NCBI GenBank assembly: GCA_020747015.1
Contig: JAGTJM010000091.1
Location: 1 to 64,000, forward strand
Source of the DNA: Pyrenochaeta sp. MPI-SDFR-AT-0127
Lineage: Eukaryota; Ascomycota; Dothideomycetes; Pleosporales; Cucurbitariaceae
Direction of reading: 5' to 3'
DNA: 64,000 nucleotides
The position numbers were made by a program, and so were the translations under genes. The notes under the pieces were generated by a model. The model ran no database searches. It was given only the letters and a program-made list of their open reading frames with translations, and was not told the DNA's origin. Below, piece by piece: positions 45,068-57,509 of this stretch. How positions within the stretch are numbered: position 1 is the stretch's first letter; every line of letters begins with the position of its first letter.

Positions 45068-46150
45068 ATGACGCTTTCCTGTCGTCTGGCGGGAGTGCTC
45101 ACACTGTTTCTGGCCGCCGCAACATTTGCAGCAGGGTATCCAAACAACACTTTTACATGGACACTCAAACCCACTAACAGCACCCGGCAATTCCGCGGCC
45201 TGGCACCCGTCTCCGATAAAGTCATTTGGGTATCGGGTACGAGTGGGACTGTGCTGCGTTCCACAAACAGCGGCGCATCGTGGGAAAACGTCTCTCCTAC
45301 TTTTCCTTCAGAAAACGCCACCGCTTTCCAGTTCCGGGACATACAAGCATGGTCCGCGAAGGATGCTGTCGTACTATCCATTGGCGAGGGCAATGCCTCA
45401 AGAATCTATCTCACCCGTGATGGAGGCGAGAGCTGGAAACGCACGTTTGTCAACGAGGAAGAAGCTGCATTCTACGACTGCATGGCGTTTGAGAAAGAGA
45501 AAGGGAAAGAGAAGCACGGTGTGGCCATGAGCGATCCTGTAAATGGCAGATTCCGCCTCATTGAAACCTTTGATGGCGGCGCCACTTGGACAATTCTCGC
45601 AAACAACAATACTCTGCCCACAGCGCTTCCTGGTGAATTCGGTTTTGCCGCTTCAGGAACGTGTGTAGAAGCCGCAGCAGGACGGTGGTATATTGCCACC
45701 GGGGGAGTGGACCCTGGACGCATCTTCTACGCCAGTAGTATCAAGAAAGGGTGGACAGTGAGCAACTCTTCCATCGCTGGGGGCGCAGCGGCAGGTGTCT
45801 TCTCAGTCCGCTTCCGCGACGCAACACATGGCATTGCTGTAGGAGGCGACTTTGAGAAGCCCACAGAAACAAACGACATTGCGGCTTGGTCGCGGGATGG
45901 CGGCGTGTCATGGCAAAAGGCCACCAGCTTCCCTGCAGGGTATCGTTCGGGAGTAAGTTGGGTGCCAGGGCGAAAACAGATTGCTGTTGCGGTGGGAACG
46001 AGCGGATCTGATATCACTTTTGATGGCGGGAAAAACTGGAGAGCAATCGACAATGGAACGTTTGATGCTGTAGAGTGTGTTAGTACAGGGGTGTGTTGGG
46101 CATCGGGTTCCAGAGGTAGAGTTGCGCGATTGGACCTGGGACGGGTGTAG
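45068..46150 (+). CDS. Secreted Asp-box (BNR) beta-propeller protein
   Basis: A single-exon 360-residue protein with a signal peptide (LAGVLTLFLAAATFAAG) and several N-glycosylation sites. Five Asp-box motifs (S/T-x-D/N-x-G-x-x-W) occur at regular spacing: STNSGASW, TRDGGESW, TFDGGATW, SRDGGVSW and TFDGGKNW. This indicates a sialidase-type or YCF48-like propeller. The catalytic Arg triad and nucleophile Tyr of true sialidases are not evident, so I do not call it a sialidase. The likely place is cell wall or outside. Start set at the ATG before the signal sequence. Confidence 0.75.
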   Translation: MTLSCRLAGVLTLFLAAATFAAGYPNNTFTWTLKPTNSTRQFRGLAPVSDKVIWVSGTSGTVLRSTNSGASWENVSPTFPSENATAFQFRDIQAWSAKDAVVLSIGEGNASRIYLTRDGGESWKRTFVNEEEAAFYDCMAFEKEKGKEKHGVAMSDPVNGRFRLIETFDGGATWTILANNNTLPTALPGEFGFAASGTCVEAAAGRWYIATGGVDPGRIFYASSIKKGWTVSNSSIAGGAAAGVFSVRFRDATHGIAVGGDFEKPTETNDIAAWSRDGGVSWQKATSFPAGYRSGVSWVPGRKQIAVAVGTSGSDITFDGGKNWRAIDNGTFDAVECVSTGVCWASGSRGRVARLDLGRV

Positions 46151-46616
46151 AAGGGGATTTGAAGGTTAAAAGTCCAGGACAGTGACTCTTCGCTATAATC
46201 TCATACAAATAGTTACGTTTCCTTTTCACACAAGCTCAGTGATGTGCTGTTACCTTTCCTGAACAAAGGAAGAAAACATATATCCTACAGTAGTGGCCAA
46301 CTTCAGCAAGAGATCTCATGTCGTGACTTGTAGATAGTTGTACTCACCACTCATCTATCCGTACTCATTCCGACATGGCTCATGTCAGCACGTCATGATT
46401 CATTCCCGTACAATGGGCACTAGATCATGATTCGGATGCACACGCTGGATGGACTGTGCTACCAAAGTAAAATACCAGTGGCTCTAAGTCGTGTCAAAAT
46501 AGTATGGCCAGCATCATAATAAGAACAAGAACGAAACTGTAAAGAGTGCCTGCGAAAAGATCGAACAATCAGACTATCAATTTAAGCTCCGTTTGAAATA
46601 TATACAATGTTCACGC
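46151..46616. other. Convergent intergenic region
   Basis: 466 bp between convergent genes, presumably 3' UTRs. Nothing else recognised. Confidence 0.4.
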
Positions 46617-48084
46617 CTACTTGTCAATGGCAGCCTCCGTCGCTTTCAGAGCCCCGACAACGGCGAAGCAAATCAACGGGGTAATGGCGTAGCTTATCTA
46701 TCGACCGATTAGCCTACGCCTCGATTTGATATTCTGGACACCAAACTTACCGTCAAGAACTTTGCAATCGTCATCTTCATTTTCTCCGGCGCGCCAGTCA
46801 CATCAGTGAGAGCGACCAAGATCATAGCAGGTGGGCCGCAGGGCATGAGCATCATGGAGAACCACAGCATTGGGTCTCCGTTTAGCAGCTGGGTGTTGGA
46901 AGCGAGTACCCATATCAGAGGGATGCTGACCCTGTCGATTATTAGATGAATTTATTTTCATGGGGTGAAGAATCCTTACAAAGGCCAGATGACAAATCTT
47001 ATAAATGTCACAAGTGCCAAACTACTCTTTGATACCTCGCCGCTCTCCTCTCCTCGTTTCATGCGTAGCATACTTTGGCTGAGTTTGACGCCTACAACGA
47101 TGATCTGCGTGGACGCGAAGAGGTCCCCAATGTTCTTGATCGATGTCGTGAGCCATGCATTAAAGTAGCCGCCCTCGTTGCTCTGGTTGAAGAACAAGCG
47201 GTGCAGGGCAGGCGTGAGGCCAATGATGGCGCCCACGATGGCGCCGAGCAGCGGGGCATTTGCGAATTGCCATGCGACTTCAAGCACCTCTTGCGTCCAT
47301 GCGGGGAGGCTATTGAACCAGTTTTGCGTCCTGAGGTAACCTTTCTTCTCTACACGGTTTGCGCGGCGCACGACCCGTTGTGGAAGGAGAGAAGTCTGCT
47401 CGTTGATGAGTCCATCTGGCCCTCTCTCAATGTCGCCGTTCTCCCCATCTTGGTCTTGTTGCTCTTCTTCCTCGCTTTCGTCATCATCCGGTGCATCCTC
47501 GTCGCCTGGTTTCAACAGCCTTGGTCCCAGCGCAAAAGTAAGTGAATTGCTGACCATAGCATTGATGAGAAAGTAGGATTCGGCGCGATCCAAGGCGTCA
47601 GCCGACGAGTCCCCACCAATGATGATGGCATCAAGTATTTGAGTTTGTTTGAGCGACTCGATGAGCAAAAGAGGCAGGCTGGTTGTGTTATTGAAGGCGA
47701 TGGCTGGTGCTACCCAGCTTGGAAGTTTGAATATGCGCGTGAGGATGCGGCCGACGCAGATCGATAGAAGGGTGTAGGTAATGGACCATACTGTGCATCG
47801 TCTGATTAGCACCAGTACTCACACGCACACGGCGGAACACACATACTCAGAATGGGCACATATCGAACTCCCGTATCCTTGTGTAAATTCGACCCAATCT
47901 TGTAGATGAGTAATGCTGGGAGGAACATGCGCACACATAACTTCGACACCTCTTTGGCCGCATTGACGGATAGCAAATTGCACTGTGCAGCTACCACGCC
48001 GAAAACGATTGTGATTAGTACCGAGAAAGCAGCCTGGATGGCGCCCAAGAATGGGACTATTAGTTCAGAAGCGTCGACTCCCAT
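46617..48084 (-). CDS. Auxin-efflux-carrier (AEC) family membrane transporter
   Basis: Four exons (48084-47847, 47790-46980, 46931-46751, 46697-46617; introns 56, 48 and 53 nt, all in phase) give 436 residues. The N-terminal half has about five helices (LGAIQAAFSVLITIVFGVVAA, LCVRMFLPALLIYKIG, FNNTTSLPLLLIESL). A central acidic cytosolic loop (DEDAPDDDESEEEEQQDQD) follows, then a second helix bundle (VSIPLIWVLASNTQLL, PCGPPAMILVALTDVTG, ITPLICFAVVGAL). This N-bundle/loop/C-bundle plan and the PCGPPAM block are typical of fungal AEC proteins (Ecm3/YLR152C-like). The family exports or carries organic anions, probably at the ER or plasma membrane. The substrate here is unknown. Confidence 0.87.
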
Positions 48085-49248
48085 GTTGAGATTGAACTAG
48101 ATAGCCAGTGAAATACAGTTGAAAGATCAAAGAGTAGAATCACAGCCAAATCGCTGCGTGTGAGGTGCCCGTGGATCTTAAATCTCGAATCGACATCGGT
48201 TCCACACAATAAGAACCACATCGTAAACATAGCGCCGTGGCATTGGGTTGGCGTTCACGCCTACAAAAGATATCGCAGGGGGGGTTTGTCGCGCCGACGT
48301 CATTGTGCATGGGCGTCCAGGAACGCGGTTGGTGTCGCGTGCGCAGCTGAGCCGTTGCTCGTCGCCCGTGTTTCAATAGATCAAGGCAGCTGCGACTGGG
48401 CTCCCTGGGCGCCGAGCAGAGTAGAGCACGTACTGCAAGCTCTTGCGCGAATATGGGGATGGAAGAGGATGGTCATGTCCGCGGAAGGATGGCCAGAGAC
48501 AATTGGCGTCGTCCCGGCTAAAGCTTTGCCTCTCCCTTTTCCACCATACAGACAACTTCGCACTTGGGGGCTGAGAAAAGAGCAGTACCCTTAGGCCATG
48601 ATTGTGATAGTCAATATTCGCCTACCCAGTTGTCTGAAGAAGCTTTCCCAGACCAGAACACGTGGTCTAGTCAAGCTAGTAACTGAGCCAGGAAATGCTC
48701 ACATAAGCACGAACAAGCGCAGCCATAGAAGCTTGACATCAGGATGGGTTACAGCTCTATCTCGATGTAACCAATGTTTCTCACATTTGACAGGAAGTCT
48801 ACGACAGAGTCAGAAAACGAATACATCACGAGGCTTAGGACACAAAATTCGCCTGGGGATTGGGCGTAATCCTGCTCAATACCTTGAGCTTTCCCGTCAC
48901 CCAGTAGCGTCGCTCGTCAAGAGTCTAAGCCAGTGCCATCGCATCAAGCTAGCATAAAATACCTGGAGGATGGCATTCGTAGCCAGTGGTAATTGCGACG
49001 AGCGCATCGTCACTAAACATGGCGCCGCTGTGGTTTTCGCTCTCAATTCTACGAAGGCAGGAATACGACTAAGGTCACTCCTGCATGACGAGACACCTGG
49101 AGAGGCCCACCACACAAAGGGCCCTCGCATAACGAAGCGCGCATCAATAACTTGAAAATATATTAGTTCCTCCCACTAGACAAATGAGGTTATAGATTTC
49201 AGAGTAAAGATCGTTCGCTCATAGCAAATGTGTAAACAGTGACTATTG
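48085..49248. other. Intergenic, 1.2 kb
   Basis: Upstream of the AEC gene and downstream of the second HET gene. Short frames only, no family signal. Confidence 0.45.
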
Positions 49249-51069
49249 TCACCGTATAAGAAAGTCCTTCTCCTCAATAGAATTAGCATTCTTGAGAAAT
49301 TCACCCTCCATAATGTCGTCCGTATATGCAACAGTTACGAGCTTGTATACTCCATCTGCACAAGGTCTGAGAACGACAGGAAATTTGCATCCAAACAGGA
49401 TACACACAAGGTCACCGGCCTGAATATTTCGGCTAGCCATCCCAATGTAGTGCGTGTCGGTCGTAAAGAAGCAGCGTCTCTTGATATTCCATACAGTCCG
49501 GATGCAGGCAGTCATGGCGATCTGGATTTGGATCTCTTTCAGGGGGTATTGCTGGAGTATCGCTTCTCCTTCACCCGACATACCCACGGCCAAGAACTCC
49601 GCAAGAAAGGCATAGCCATTAACATTTGGTTCAACATTTGCAACGTCTTTTACGAGGTCGTTAAATTGCTGTCCATCAGCAACAGCTTTCCACACGTCAC
49701 CTGCCATCACCTTAGAGAGTGCTGTGTGTCGTCCCACGCGCTCTTCCCAAGCGTCGATAGCAGTTCTTGTGAAGACCATCATGTCCTCGAGAAGCGTAAC
49801 CATAGCTTCGTCCCTTGCAGATTTACCTTCTTCCGGGTTCACTCCCTCTATCACCGCCCCGCAGGTAGGCATTTGAATTATCTTAATGCGGCCAACCACA
49901 GTCCCGGTTTGCTTGATTGTACCACTATCAGGATCGTGACATAGCTCAAAAATCTCCCGCCCGGTTGTCGCCCCGGCATCCTTTGGATCATCCCGGGGTA
50001 TCCACTGCCGGGGAGCCCCTGGATGCTGTAGCCAGTGGTTCGTTGAGAAATCCACACACCAGGAAGGCTGAAGCGATGTTCCTTCCCCAATCGCGTACAG
50101 AAGCCAGTCGAGATCTTTCCGACTCTTGAAAATGCTAATCATGGCCTTTTGGTAAACCCAGAGGGCTGATTTTGAATAGTCAGGCTCTAACTCCTCCAAT
50201 CGAGGGTCCGAAACCAACCCCAGAAGAGCATATATGCGATCACGAGGATCGGATGCATCTCGATCCGCTGTAGAGAGTAGCAAGTTTGCTAAAATCACTT
50301 TCTCCCCATTCGCGCGGTGGACTCGAATCATATTGAAATAGAGGAGTATCGTAGCATTGGGCAAAGAATGAGTGTTTGGTGTGCCGAAAATGTCCAAAAC
50401 TGAGAGGTTTTCCAGGGTGCGATTGACGGCTTCCCATGAAGCGCTTTTGTTTCCACAGAGAACCATCGAACCCGGGCCCGCAGCAAGGGCTTCTTGGAGC
50501 GTCCACATGCGAGTCCACCACGAGCGGTGGAAAAGCTTCCCAATCCTCATGACGTCCAGCCCGTGGTATTTTTCTCGCATGGTCGGCTTGTCGGAGCCTT
50601 CAAGATTCTCCATGGCGTAGTCACTGTCGTTGTTTCCTTTTCCAAGCCAAATGAGAACCCTGGACGCATTGGAATAGATGTTGTACATTTGCCGCACTTG
50701 ATGATTTTTCTCGTCGGGACAATTTTGATTGATACAAACGGCGTCCACCCAAAGGATGCGAGGATCAGAAGGAGACCTCAATTGGCAGAGAGCATCAAAG
50801 AGATTTTGAGAAACTCTTAACTCTTCGTCGCCGATCAGGAGAGCATGAGTGTTTGTCTGATCACCCCAAGTGTATGACAGTGCTTCATAGGCAGGTGACT
50901 TCAGCGAGGTCACGATCTCCAGCCCAGCTCGAATGGTTGCAGTCTTGTCTCTAGATGGCAGAAGTGTCAGGAGCCGAATTTGTGGTAACGAATAGTCAAA
51001 AGAGCTGTAACAGTATGCTGCATTGGCATTGGAGCCGCTCGTCGGTTTTGTCATTGATCCCGGGTCCAT
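49249..51069 (-). CDS. HET-domain protein, second copy type
   Basis: A single-exon 606-residue protein from the ATG at 51069. The HET domain begins near residue 61 (YEALSYTWGDQ) and continues with LWVDAVCINQNCPDEKNHQV, VLIWLGKGNNDSD, SWWTRMWTLQEAL and DPRDRIYALLGLV. The C-terminal part ends in the block common to this subclass (RRCFFTTDTHYIGMA, GDLVCILFGCKFPVVLRP, YTDDIMEGEF). It belongs to a different HET subclass from the gene at 40686, which has the SHCWG form. It probably acts in incompatibility-type cell death or allorecognition, inferred from the family. Confidence 0.92.
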   Translation of the reverse strand: MDPGSMTKPTSGSNANAAYCYSSFDYSLPQIRLLTLLPSRDKTATIRAGLEIVTSLKSPAYEALSYTWGDQTNTHALLIGDEELRVSQNLFDALCQLRSPSDPRILWVDAVCINQNCPDEKNHQVRQMYNIYSNASRVLIWLGKGNNDSDYAMENLEGSDKPTMREKYHGLDVMRIGKLFHRSWWTRMWTLQEALAAGPGSMVLCGNKSASWEAVNRTLENLSVLDIFGTPNTHSLPNATILLYFNMIRVHRANGEKVILANLLLSTADRDASDPRDRIYALLGLVSDPRLEELEPDYSKSALWVYQKAMISIFKSRKDLDWLLYAIGEGTSLQPSWCVDFSTNHWLQHPGAPRQWIPRDDPKDAGATTGREIFELCHDPDSGTIKQTGTVVGRIKIIQMPTCGAVIEGVNPEEGKSARDEAMVTLLEDMMVFTRTAIDAWEERVGRHTALSKVMAGDVWKAVADGQQFNDLVKDVANVEPNVNGYAFLAEFLAVGMSGEGEAILQQYPLKEIQIQIAMTACIRTVWNIKRRCFFTTDTHYIGMASRNIQAGDLVCILFGCKFPVVLRPCADGVYKLVTVAYTDDIMEGEFLKNANSIEEKDFLIR

Positions 51070-53760
51070 GATCGATAGGTGCCTCAAAAACACTGTCTGC
51101 AATGTATGGTCAGCGTTGCCGTAAAGATATTTCTGTCAAGACTACGAGCGCAACGAAAACAAGTATCGAAGACGATTGGAGCCTGGGAGCAAATTAGACC
51201 GCCAATCCTAGACTATTGCTGAAGCAATAAGTTTGAAGGTATTTAGAATCGTGAACTGGAAGTTGGTGGGTTGCGAATAACAGGCTTAGATTGTACTGGT
51301 GTTAAGCATGGGGTAATTGACACTTCGTCTCTCTGATTGTCTGATGAGGTCCTCTGTCTCCTGGGCTCAGCTCCCGGTTACAGATTGCGGTGGTTTATGT
51401 TTTTGTAAGCCAGAAAGGCTGTGTTGCTTTTTCAAGGTATTGATTAAGCCGGGGGTCCTAGGTTCGCTAAGCCACGTACCCATCCTCCAATTAGCGGTTG
51501 TGTTGAGGCGGCTGAGCCTACAGGTGGCGGTCAAGAGGTGGGGAAAATGGCTCAGAGAGTGTTACGACCCGGCACGAGCAATTTCCATAGCTGTACTCAA
51601 GTAGCTAATGAGTAAGTGAGAAGGAAGGAACGTGTTCGGGATCCTGGACATTCCGCTACGCAGAGATCACACCATCACGAACAGAAAGTCGCATAGAGTT
51701 CATGCGGTTTGATTTGCCCTGCGGTGTTGCTGCTCCGCTGGGCAAAGCTATTATGTCTGCAATATTGAGGGCCCAAGGCTCCCGAGATACGATCTGGTCG
51801 TGGCTGGTGCCTAGAATCTCTGCACCAACAGCCTTGCTCTCTGGCCTTGAACTTACCCGCTTAAACTACGACTGAGAAGTACTCTCTTATACGGTAGCAG
51901 GCCACGTGCCCAGGACAGCTATGATTAGCTCCCGAGATGACTACGAGCTCTGCTCGCCAACTCGCAACCAAACCTGAGTCGTGGTAGCGCTCCAAGAGTT
52001 TGATGTGAGCCTTCTTAAACCGCAGCTATGCTATTCTCATTTTCTATTACAATGAAGAAGTGGTGGCCTTTCTTCTTTAACCTACTTGATAAGGTATTAT
52101 GGTACTACTGAAGCGCAACGAGCTCAAATATCCAGAAAACTTGCTCGGTCTATAATCTTCACATATCTATCTACAGCTTGACAGATTCTAGACGAGACGC
52201 ACAAACTCTTGAGTAGATCAGAGGCTGTTTGAACTAACGCTGTAATTAACAGGTGCGCGCAGTGGAAGATGGTATTACAGGGTACGTTGGAATTTTCTCT
52301 AGAAGATATCAAGCACAGACTAAGTTCAGGATTCAAGGCGTCTATTCTGAGATATTTGCGACTCTTGATTGTTGTTGGCTCTGTTATGGTGGAAAGCACT
52401 AGCGGTGTCTCGCCATACAGTGACAGACGTTAGTGCACTCTTGGGCTAGCTGGGCTAATTGAGAGCTAAGTTGTGAACAATTATTGAAACTAGGAAACTT
52501 TTTAAGGGCGTTCAGTTACTACAGCAGAGGCCTAGTATGGCCGCGTCATCCCCTTTCTCAGTGTGAGGAGCACTTCAAGTCTTCGTTTTCTACCCCCCAG
52601 TCCCAGAATCCCTTCATCTCCACGTCGTGTACACACTACGGGGCGTAATAATTGTTCCATTGCCGATTGTGCTGAGAAGAACGGGCGGCTCAAACGGCCT
52701 TGGACAAAGCGCGCGAGTTGCATTCACCGGCCTCGGACCCAAAACAATCTGATCCACACGAGGATGTCGTTGAGGTCGACTGGAAGCTCAAGAACAAGTC
52801 AACATCAGGTGGAAAAGAACGTGATTCGCCAATGGTCTTTGAAAACTTACAACAAGGCTGCTGAGGCAGCTCGGTTGATGTATGTTGGGCCATTTTCAAA
52901 CTTAGAAGGCAATGTAGGGTTGGCCCGTAGTCGTAGGTGCTCTTGAGGGATATGGTGCGTATAGTTGTCTTTATCATCCATATGCGATCGGTTTATATAC
53001 TCATTCGTGGCCCACGGTTGACCGCCAGGTTCTGTGCACGCAATTAGAATCGTCGGCTTCACCGTGACTATTTGCGAGGCTCAATGTAGCACTTCTGAGC
53101 TTGCCACCAATCACGATACACTTCTCAGCCTTAGCATGTAGCTCTTGTATTGCAGTGGGTTTGACAAGTACGGCGAGGCCAGTGTGGTTACATTTCATCT
53201 AGAATCAATTCGCCGCTTACTGTGGGTCAAAAACAAAGACTGCATCAAGCTGATACGTTGGTGTTGCTGACTGGCGGAACGTGCCGAATTTTTGTTAGGA
53301 CACGGAGGACTTCGCTTATGAAAGTCAGAGGGAGCTGAGATAGTCGGAGTTCACAAAGGATGCACACCCTAGTCCAATGTGCAGAACATGTACCAATTGC
53401 TACCGAATTCAGAGGGACAATCCAGAGGTGAACTGATAAGCTGGCAGGACTGACCGCTCCCTCACCAAGGAGGCTTCGGTTGAAGTCAGCTCACTGATGG
53501 GTGTACATGGTGGGTAATGGGGCACATCCTTCATGGCTGTCTTCCACACGGTGAGTGCGTTCGGCCATGTTCTCTGACATTATTTCTTCGAATGGGCCAG
53601 CGGCGCACAGCTCGGTTGCGGTGGCCGATGAGTTGCTGTTGCCGCGTCCCAGATGCCGACGGCCGTAAATTCCGTTCCTGCAAAGCTCGAACCTTGACTT
53701 CCCCGCACATTGCTCCACGTCAAAACCCGTGGTTTGCCCACTCTTCGCACGAAATTACCG
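51070..53760. other. Gene-poor interval, 2.7 kb
   Basis: No family signature in any frame. The longest frames (52563-52946 plus, 52690-52977 minus) overlap and look like chance. No RIP-type bias by eye and no repeat seen. Confidence 0.45.
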
Positions 53761-55647
53761 ATGGATCCATCAACCTCCCCTGGACGACCACGCAAGCGTC
53801 GTGCCATCAATGCTTGCGTCGCTTGCCGAATCTCCAAGGTGCGATGCGATGGGAACCGGCCCTGCCAGCGCTGCGACAGAAATGCAGTTCCTTGTCAGTA
53901 TCACAGTGCCGTAAAGGATGAGACTTCTTTGCGTATTGAAAAACTCGAAAGTAAAGTGATTGCTCTGGGCGAAAAAGTAGACGATATTAGCAGCAGGGGC
54001 AATGCCACTCGCCCGGATCAAGTTCTGGCGCCGATGGCGCCTCATTCGCGTGATCGCAATGCTGCTTCCACTGCTGTCGAGGCTGGACTCTTTACGTGGA
54101 GCCAGGCTACAGTATGGTTTCAAAGGTACATAACAATGTGATCATGCCTGAAGACATCGCTAAGCTTGAGTTAGCTTCTTCTCTGGTAGTGTAAGATCAA
54201 ACACTGCCCATCAGCGATTGAGTCTGACAACCATAGCATTACTTAGTGCCTATATTTTGCGAAAGACATGATACTATTGAATCTGTTTCATCCCGAAGCC
54301 CATTTCTCTTCGACGTTATAGTCGGCATTGGTTGCCGGGCTGAAGAGGGTTTCAACTCGACGACGTACCGCCAACTCCAATCGCGAGCCCGAGACCAGAT
54401 TACGAACCTGCTCGTCAACACGAACGTCCCTTCCCTTGAAGACGTTCAAGCGATCACCCTGATGGCTGCCTATTCCGAGAATAGCTTTGTGCTAGTTGCT
54501 CTGGCATTGAGATTTGCAATGCAACTGGGCTTGCCTCGAGCCGTTGATCAGCTGGTCGCTCGAGGGCACAGCAGATCAGGACCAGTTGATAGTGAAGAAC
54601 GCGAACTCTATCGCCTTTGCAGAATCTGGCATGGAATTTGTAACCTGGAACTCTTGTATGTTCTTTGCAATGACAAACTGTAGGAAGTGCTGATCGCTAT
54701 GTAGCTTCTCGCTCGACGGTGGCAAGCTTCCTAGCATGGTTCTTCACACTTCGTCAAGAAAGATTAGAAGTCTTGTCACTCATCCGGCGCGTACTGAAGT
54801 AGATGTGCGACTGTTATCACAGATTGAGCTTAATATCATTCGCGCAGATGCCTATAACAAGATCACACTCCACGCTGGCGACTCATTGCTGCCGCAAGAC
54901 GAAACTGAGCTCCGAAGAGTAGTAGACGACACAGGCGTGGAGCTTACACTTTGGCTCGAGGAGTGGGCAGCAGTTGTTTCGACCGAGCCCATACCACATC
55001 AACGATCGATTGCTCTACAAAATCTGCATATACAACGGGAATGGGCCATGATGACTCTGCATCTCAAAGCCATCACGACATCTGGTATTGAGAATATCGC
55101 ATTCATGACGGAATTCCAGCGGGATTTCGTTCGTCGGGCCAAAGAAGCGGCCGCTCGACACCTACACCACGTCCTTGAAGATTCATCTTCGCCATACTCA
55201 TCACCTACGCTACGCGCTCAAAGCCATGGATCTACCTACCTCAGTACTTTCAGGTGGACCTTGGATTACGTCTGGGCCAAATGCGCATTTTCAATTCTCC
55301 TTGTGCTTAAACTCGCCATCTTGCTCCGCGACCCTGTACCATCGGTGATGCAACTCCTGCGTGATGCTCATAGGGTGTTGGAGGAGCTTAAGAGAGTTAC
55401 CGTCGGCCATATTGCATATTTTCAGATACTCCAAACCAGTATCGAGAAATGCGAAGCTGCACTTACAGAGTATGCTACACAACAGAACACCAGTTCCGAG
55501 TCGGACAGAAATGGGGTTGCTGAAGATGAATTCCAAGGATATGTCCCGAACGAGTTTGTATTTGAATGGGATTTCCCGGGCCTCAGTTTGAAACATATGC
55601 CGCTTGGGTGGCAAGACCTATTCATCAACATTGATAGCCTTTTCTAA
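53761..55647 (+). CDS. Zn2Cys6 transcription factor (sugar-cluster regulator)
   Basis: The start ATG at 53761 gives MDPSTSPGRPRKRRAINAC. Zinc cluster Cys lie at 19, 22, 29, 35, 38 and 45, followed by a coiled linker (RIEKLESKVIALGEKVDDI). Exon 2 (to 54655) has the fungal_trans start VPIFCERHDTIESVSSRSPF. A 49 nt intron (54656-54704) joins CNLEL to FFSLDGGKLPSM, and the last exon ends at 55647. The first splice junction (about 54125-54240) is not resolved: GTACAT and GTATGG donors are possible, but none keeps frame cleanly with the likely TAG acceptors. The gene lies convergent to the MFS gene and next to the GH31 gene, so it may control both. Confidence 0.78.
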
Positions 55648-55850
55648 GATAATGTGGCTCATAGTAAGAATCAAACTTCGTATCGTGAACCCCTCATAGT
55701 TCAGCCGACAGGTTGTGTATCCTTCATATGGCTCGTCTGTACATATTCGTAGCACTCAGAGACTCACAGATGACAAAATAGCCATATAACATTCATATAG
55801 TCTACATTCATCACTACAGCTCCGAGCTTTTTTGGGCCACTACTCGAACC

Positions 55851-57509
55851 TCAAAAGACGTAGACGAAATCTTCGTTCTTGATGTCTGTTACATCATCAA
55901 AAGCTTTATCACCGACGCCGCTCGCTTGTACATTTTCAATCTCTTCAGAGTCCGATGGCCGACTTTCACCCATACTCGTGTCAACAATGACTGCCGACTT
56001 GCCCATGCTCTCACGAGTTACCGCATGCTTGCGGTTCAATACTTTTATCCAGCAAACCGCAAATACGACGAAGACGATGATTGCCACGAATAGAGCAAGA
56101 TTCGCCCGCAACCCGCGATAGTAGTGAGGCTTCTCCGAAGGTTTGAAGAGATGAGGACCAACAATATTTCCTGCACTAGCGCCCACGAAAAGAATGCTGG
56201 TAGTCACCTTTCTCTTTGTATCACCTCCGGTATTTTGGCCTGACCACGAGTAAATAAGTGGCGAGATACCCGGATAGAAAGAGGTCATGTAGTAGCCAAA
56301 AAGCAAGATGCCGCGGTTCTCCTTACCACGCCCAACAACCATAAGGATGATGATGCCTATGATTGGCGGAATACACAGGAGAATCAACACGGGTGATTTC
56401 TTCTTTAACCATGTAGCCAGCCAAGCGCCTCCTATGGTTGCAATTATCTGCACCGCGCCAAAGGGCATGTTGAATAGGATCGTTGCAAATTTGCCGAAAC
56501 CGAAGCTTTGAATGATGAGAGGCCCAAAAGTCGTGATACCTCCACTGGGGATACTGACAGCAGTCAGCATGGAAAACCAGAGCCATGTCTTTGGGTCCAT
56601 GAAGGCCTCAAAGACATGATCCCACTTCCATACGCGTGATGCAACACCCATTTGGTTCATTCTCAAGCGTTCGACAGCTATCAGTTTCTCGTGGTCATTC
56701 AGAAATTTGGCCTCCATCGGAGAGTCGGGCATGAAGAGGTACACAAAACCCGAGACCACTACTGTGAGTAGACCGCAGAAGAGGAAGATGATCTGGTAGG
56801 AGTGGAGGCGGTCTGACTGGATGTGGCCGAGGCCGTAGGATAAAAGGCTGCCGAGTATGTTGACAATGCCTAGCATAGCGTACCAGGCAGCATTACGATT
56901 TGTCTGTTCTCCTCGTTTGTACCACATTTGGACCACTGCAATGAAAGCGGGCGCTAGACTGTGTTAGCAGCTGTGCACTTCTGGAATATGGAAACCGGGC
57001 TTACCAACAGCTGACTCGAAAGCACCTAGCAAGAATCTTGTCGCCATCAGACTAGCGAAGTTGGTTGCGCCGGCCATTCCACAAAGGATGCAGCCCCATG
57101 TTAAGACCATGACGCCCATGAATTTGCCCATGCGAAGCTTGACCAAGAGCACCGCTACAATGGGTTGCATGACCAGCTGTGCTATGTACACGATGCTTCC
57201 TAGCCACGAGTATTGCTGAGAGTTCGGGTCGAGATTCGCATCTTGGATGAGGCCAAATACGGAGGCATACGAAAGTGTGGTCTTGTCTAAGCTCTGGAGG
57301 AAGTAGACCGAGAGGAGAATGGGGAGGATGACAAGGTCGATCTTGCGCAGCACCCTTTTGTTTTCTGCAGATGTGACAACGATACGCTCATTAGATGCTA
57401 AGAGCTCAGCGGCCTTATCTTTCCCTCGAGCGGTCGGGGTAGGCTTGTGAATGGACTCCGATGTCTCGACCTCAGGATTACCGATCTTCGCCGCGACTGG
57501 GATGCTCAT
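55851..57509 (-). CDS. MFS transporter, ACS (allantoate permease-like) family
   Basis: Two exons (57509-57005, 56953-55851; 51 nt intron) give 535 residues with about 12 helices. Diagnostic stretches are ILPILLSVYFLQSLDKTTLS, YSWLGSIVYIAQLVMQPIVA and ATRFLLGAFESAVGAPAFIA across the intron, then VQMWYKRGEQTNRNAAWYAM and SFYPGISPLIYSWSGQNTGG. The C-terminal tail is long and acidic. It is divergent from the GH31 gene over 334 bp and likely takes up a small organic acid or sugar derivative related to the glycosidase substrate. It is only distantly similar to the transporter at 19872. Confidence 0.88.

Noticed and set aside
45068..46150. Calling the Asp-box protein a sialidase
   Set aside because: Asp boxes alone are not enough and the catalytic residues are not evident.
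48598..48957. A 119-codon plus-strand frame upstream of the AEC gene
   Set aside because: Residue mix and lack of any motif suggest a chance frame.
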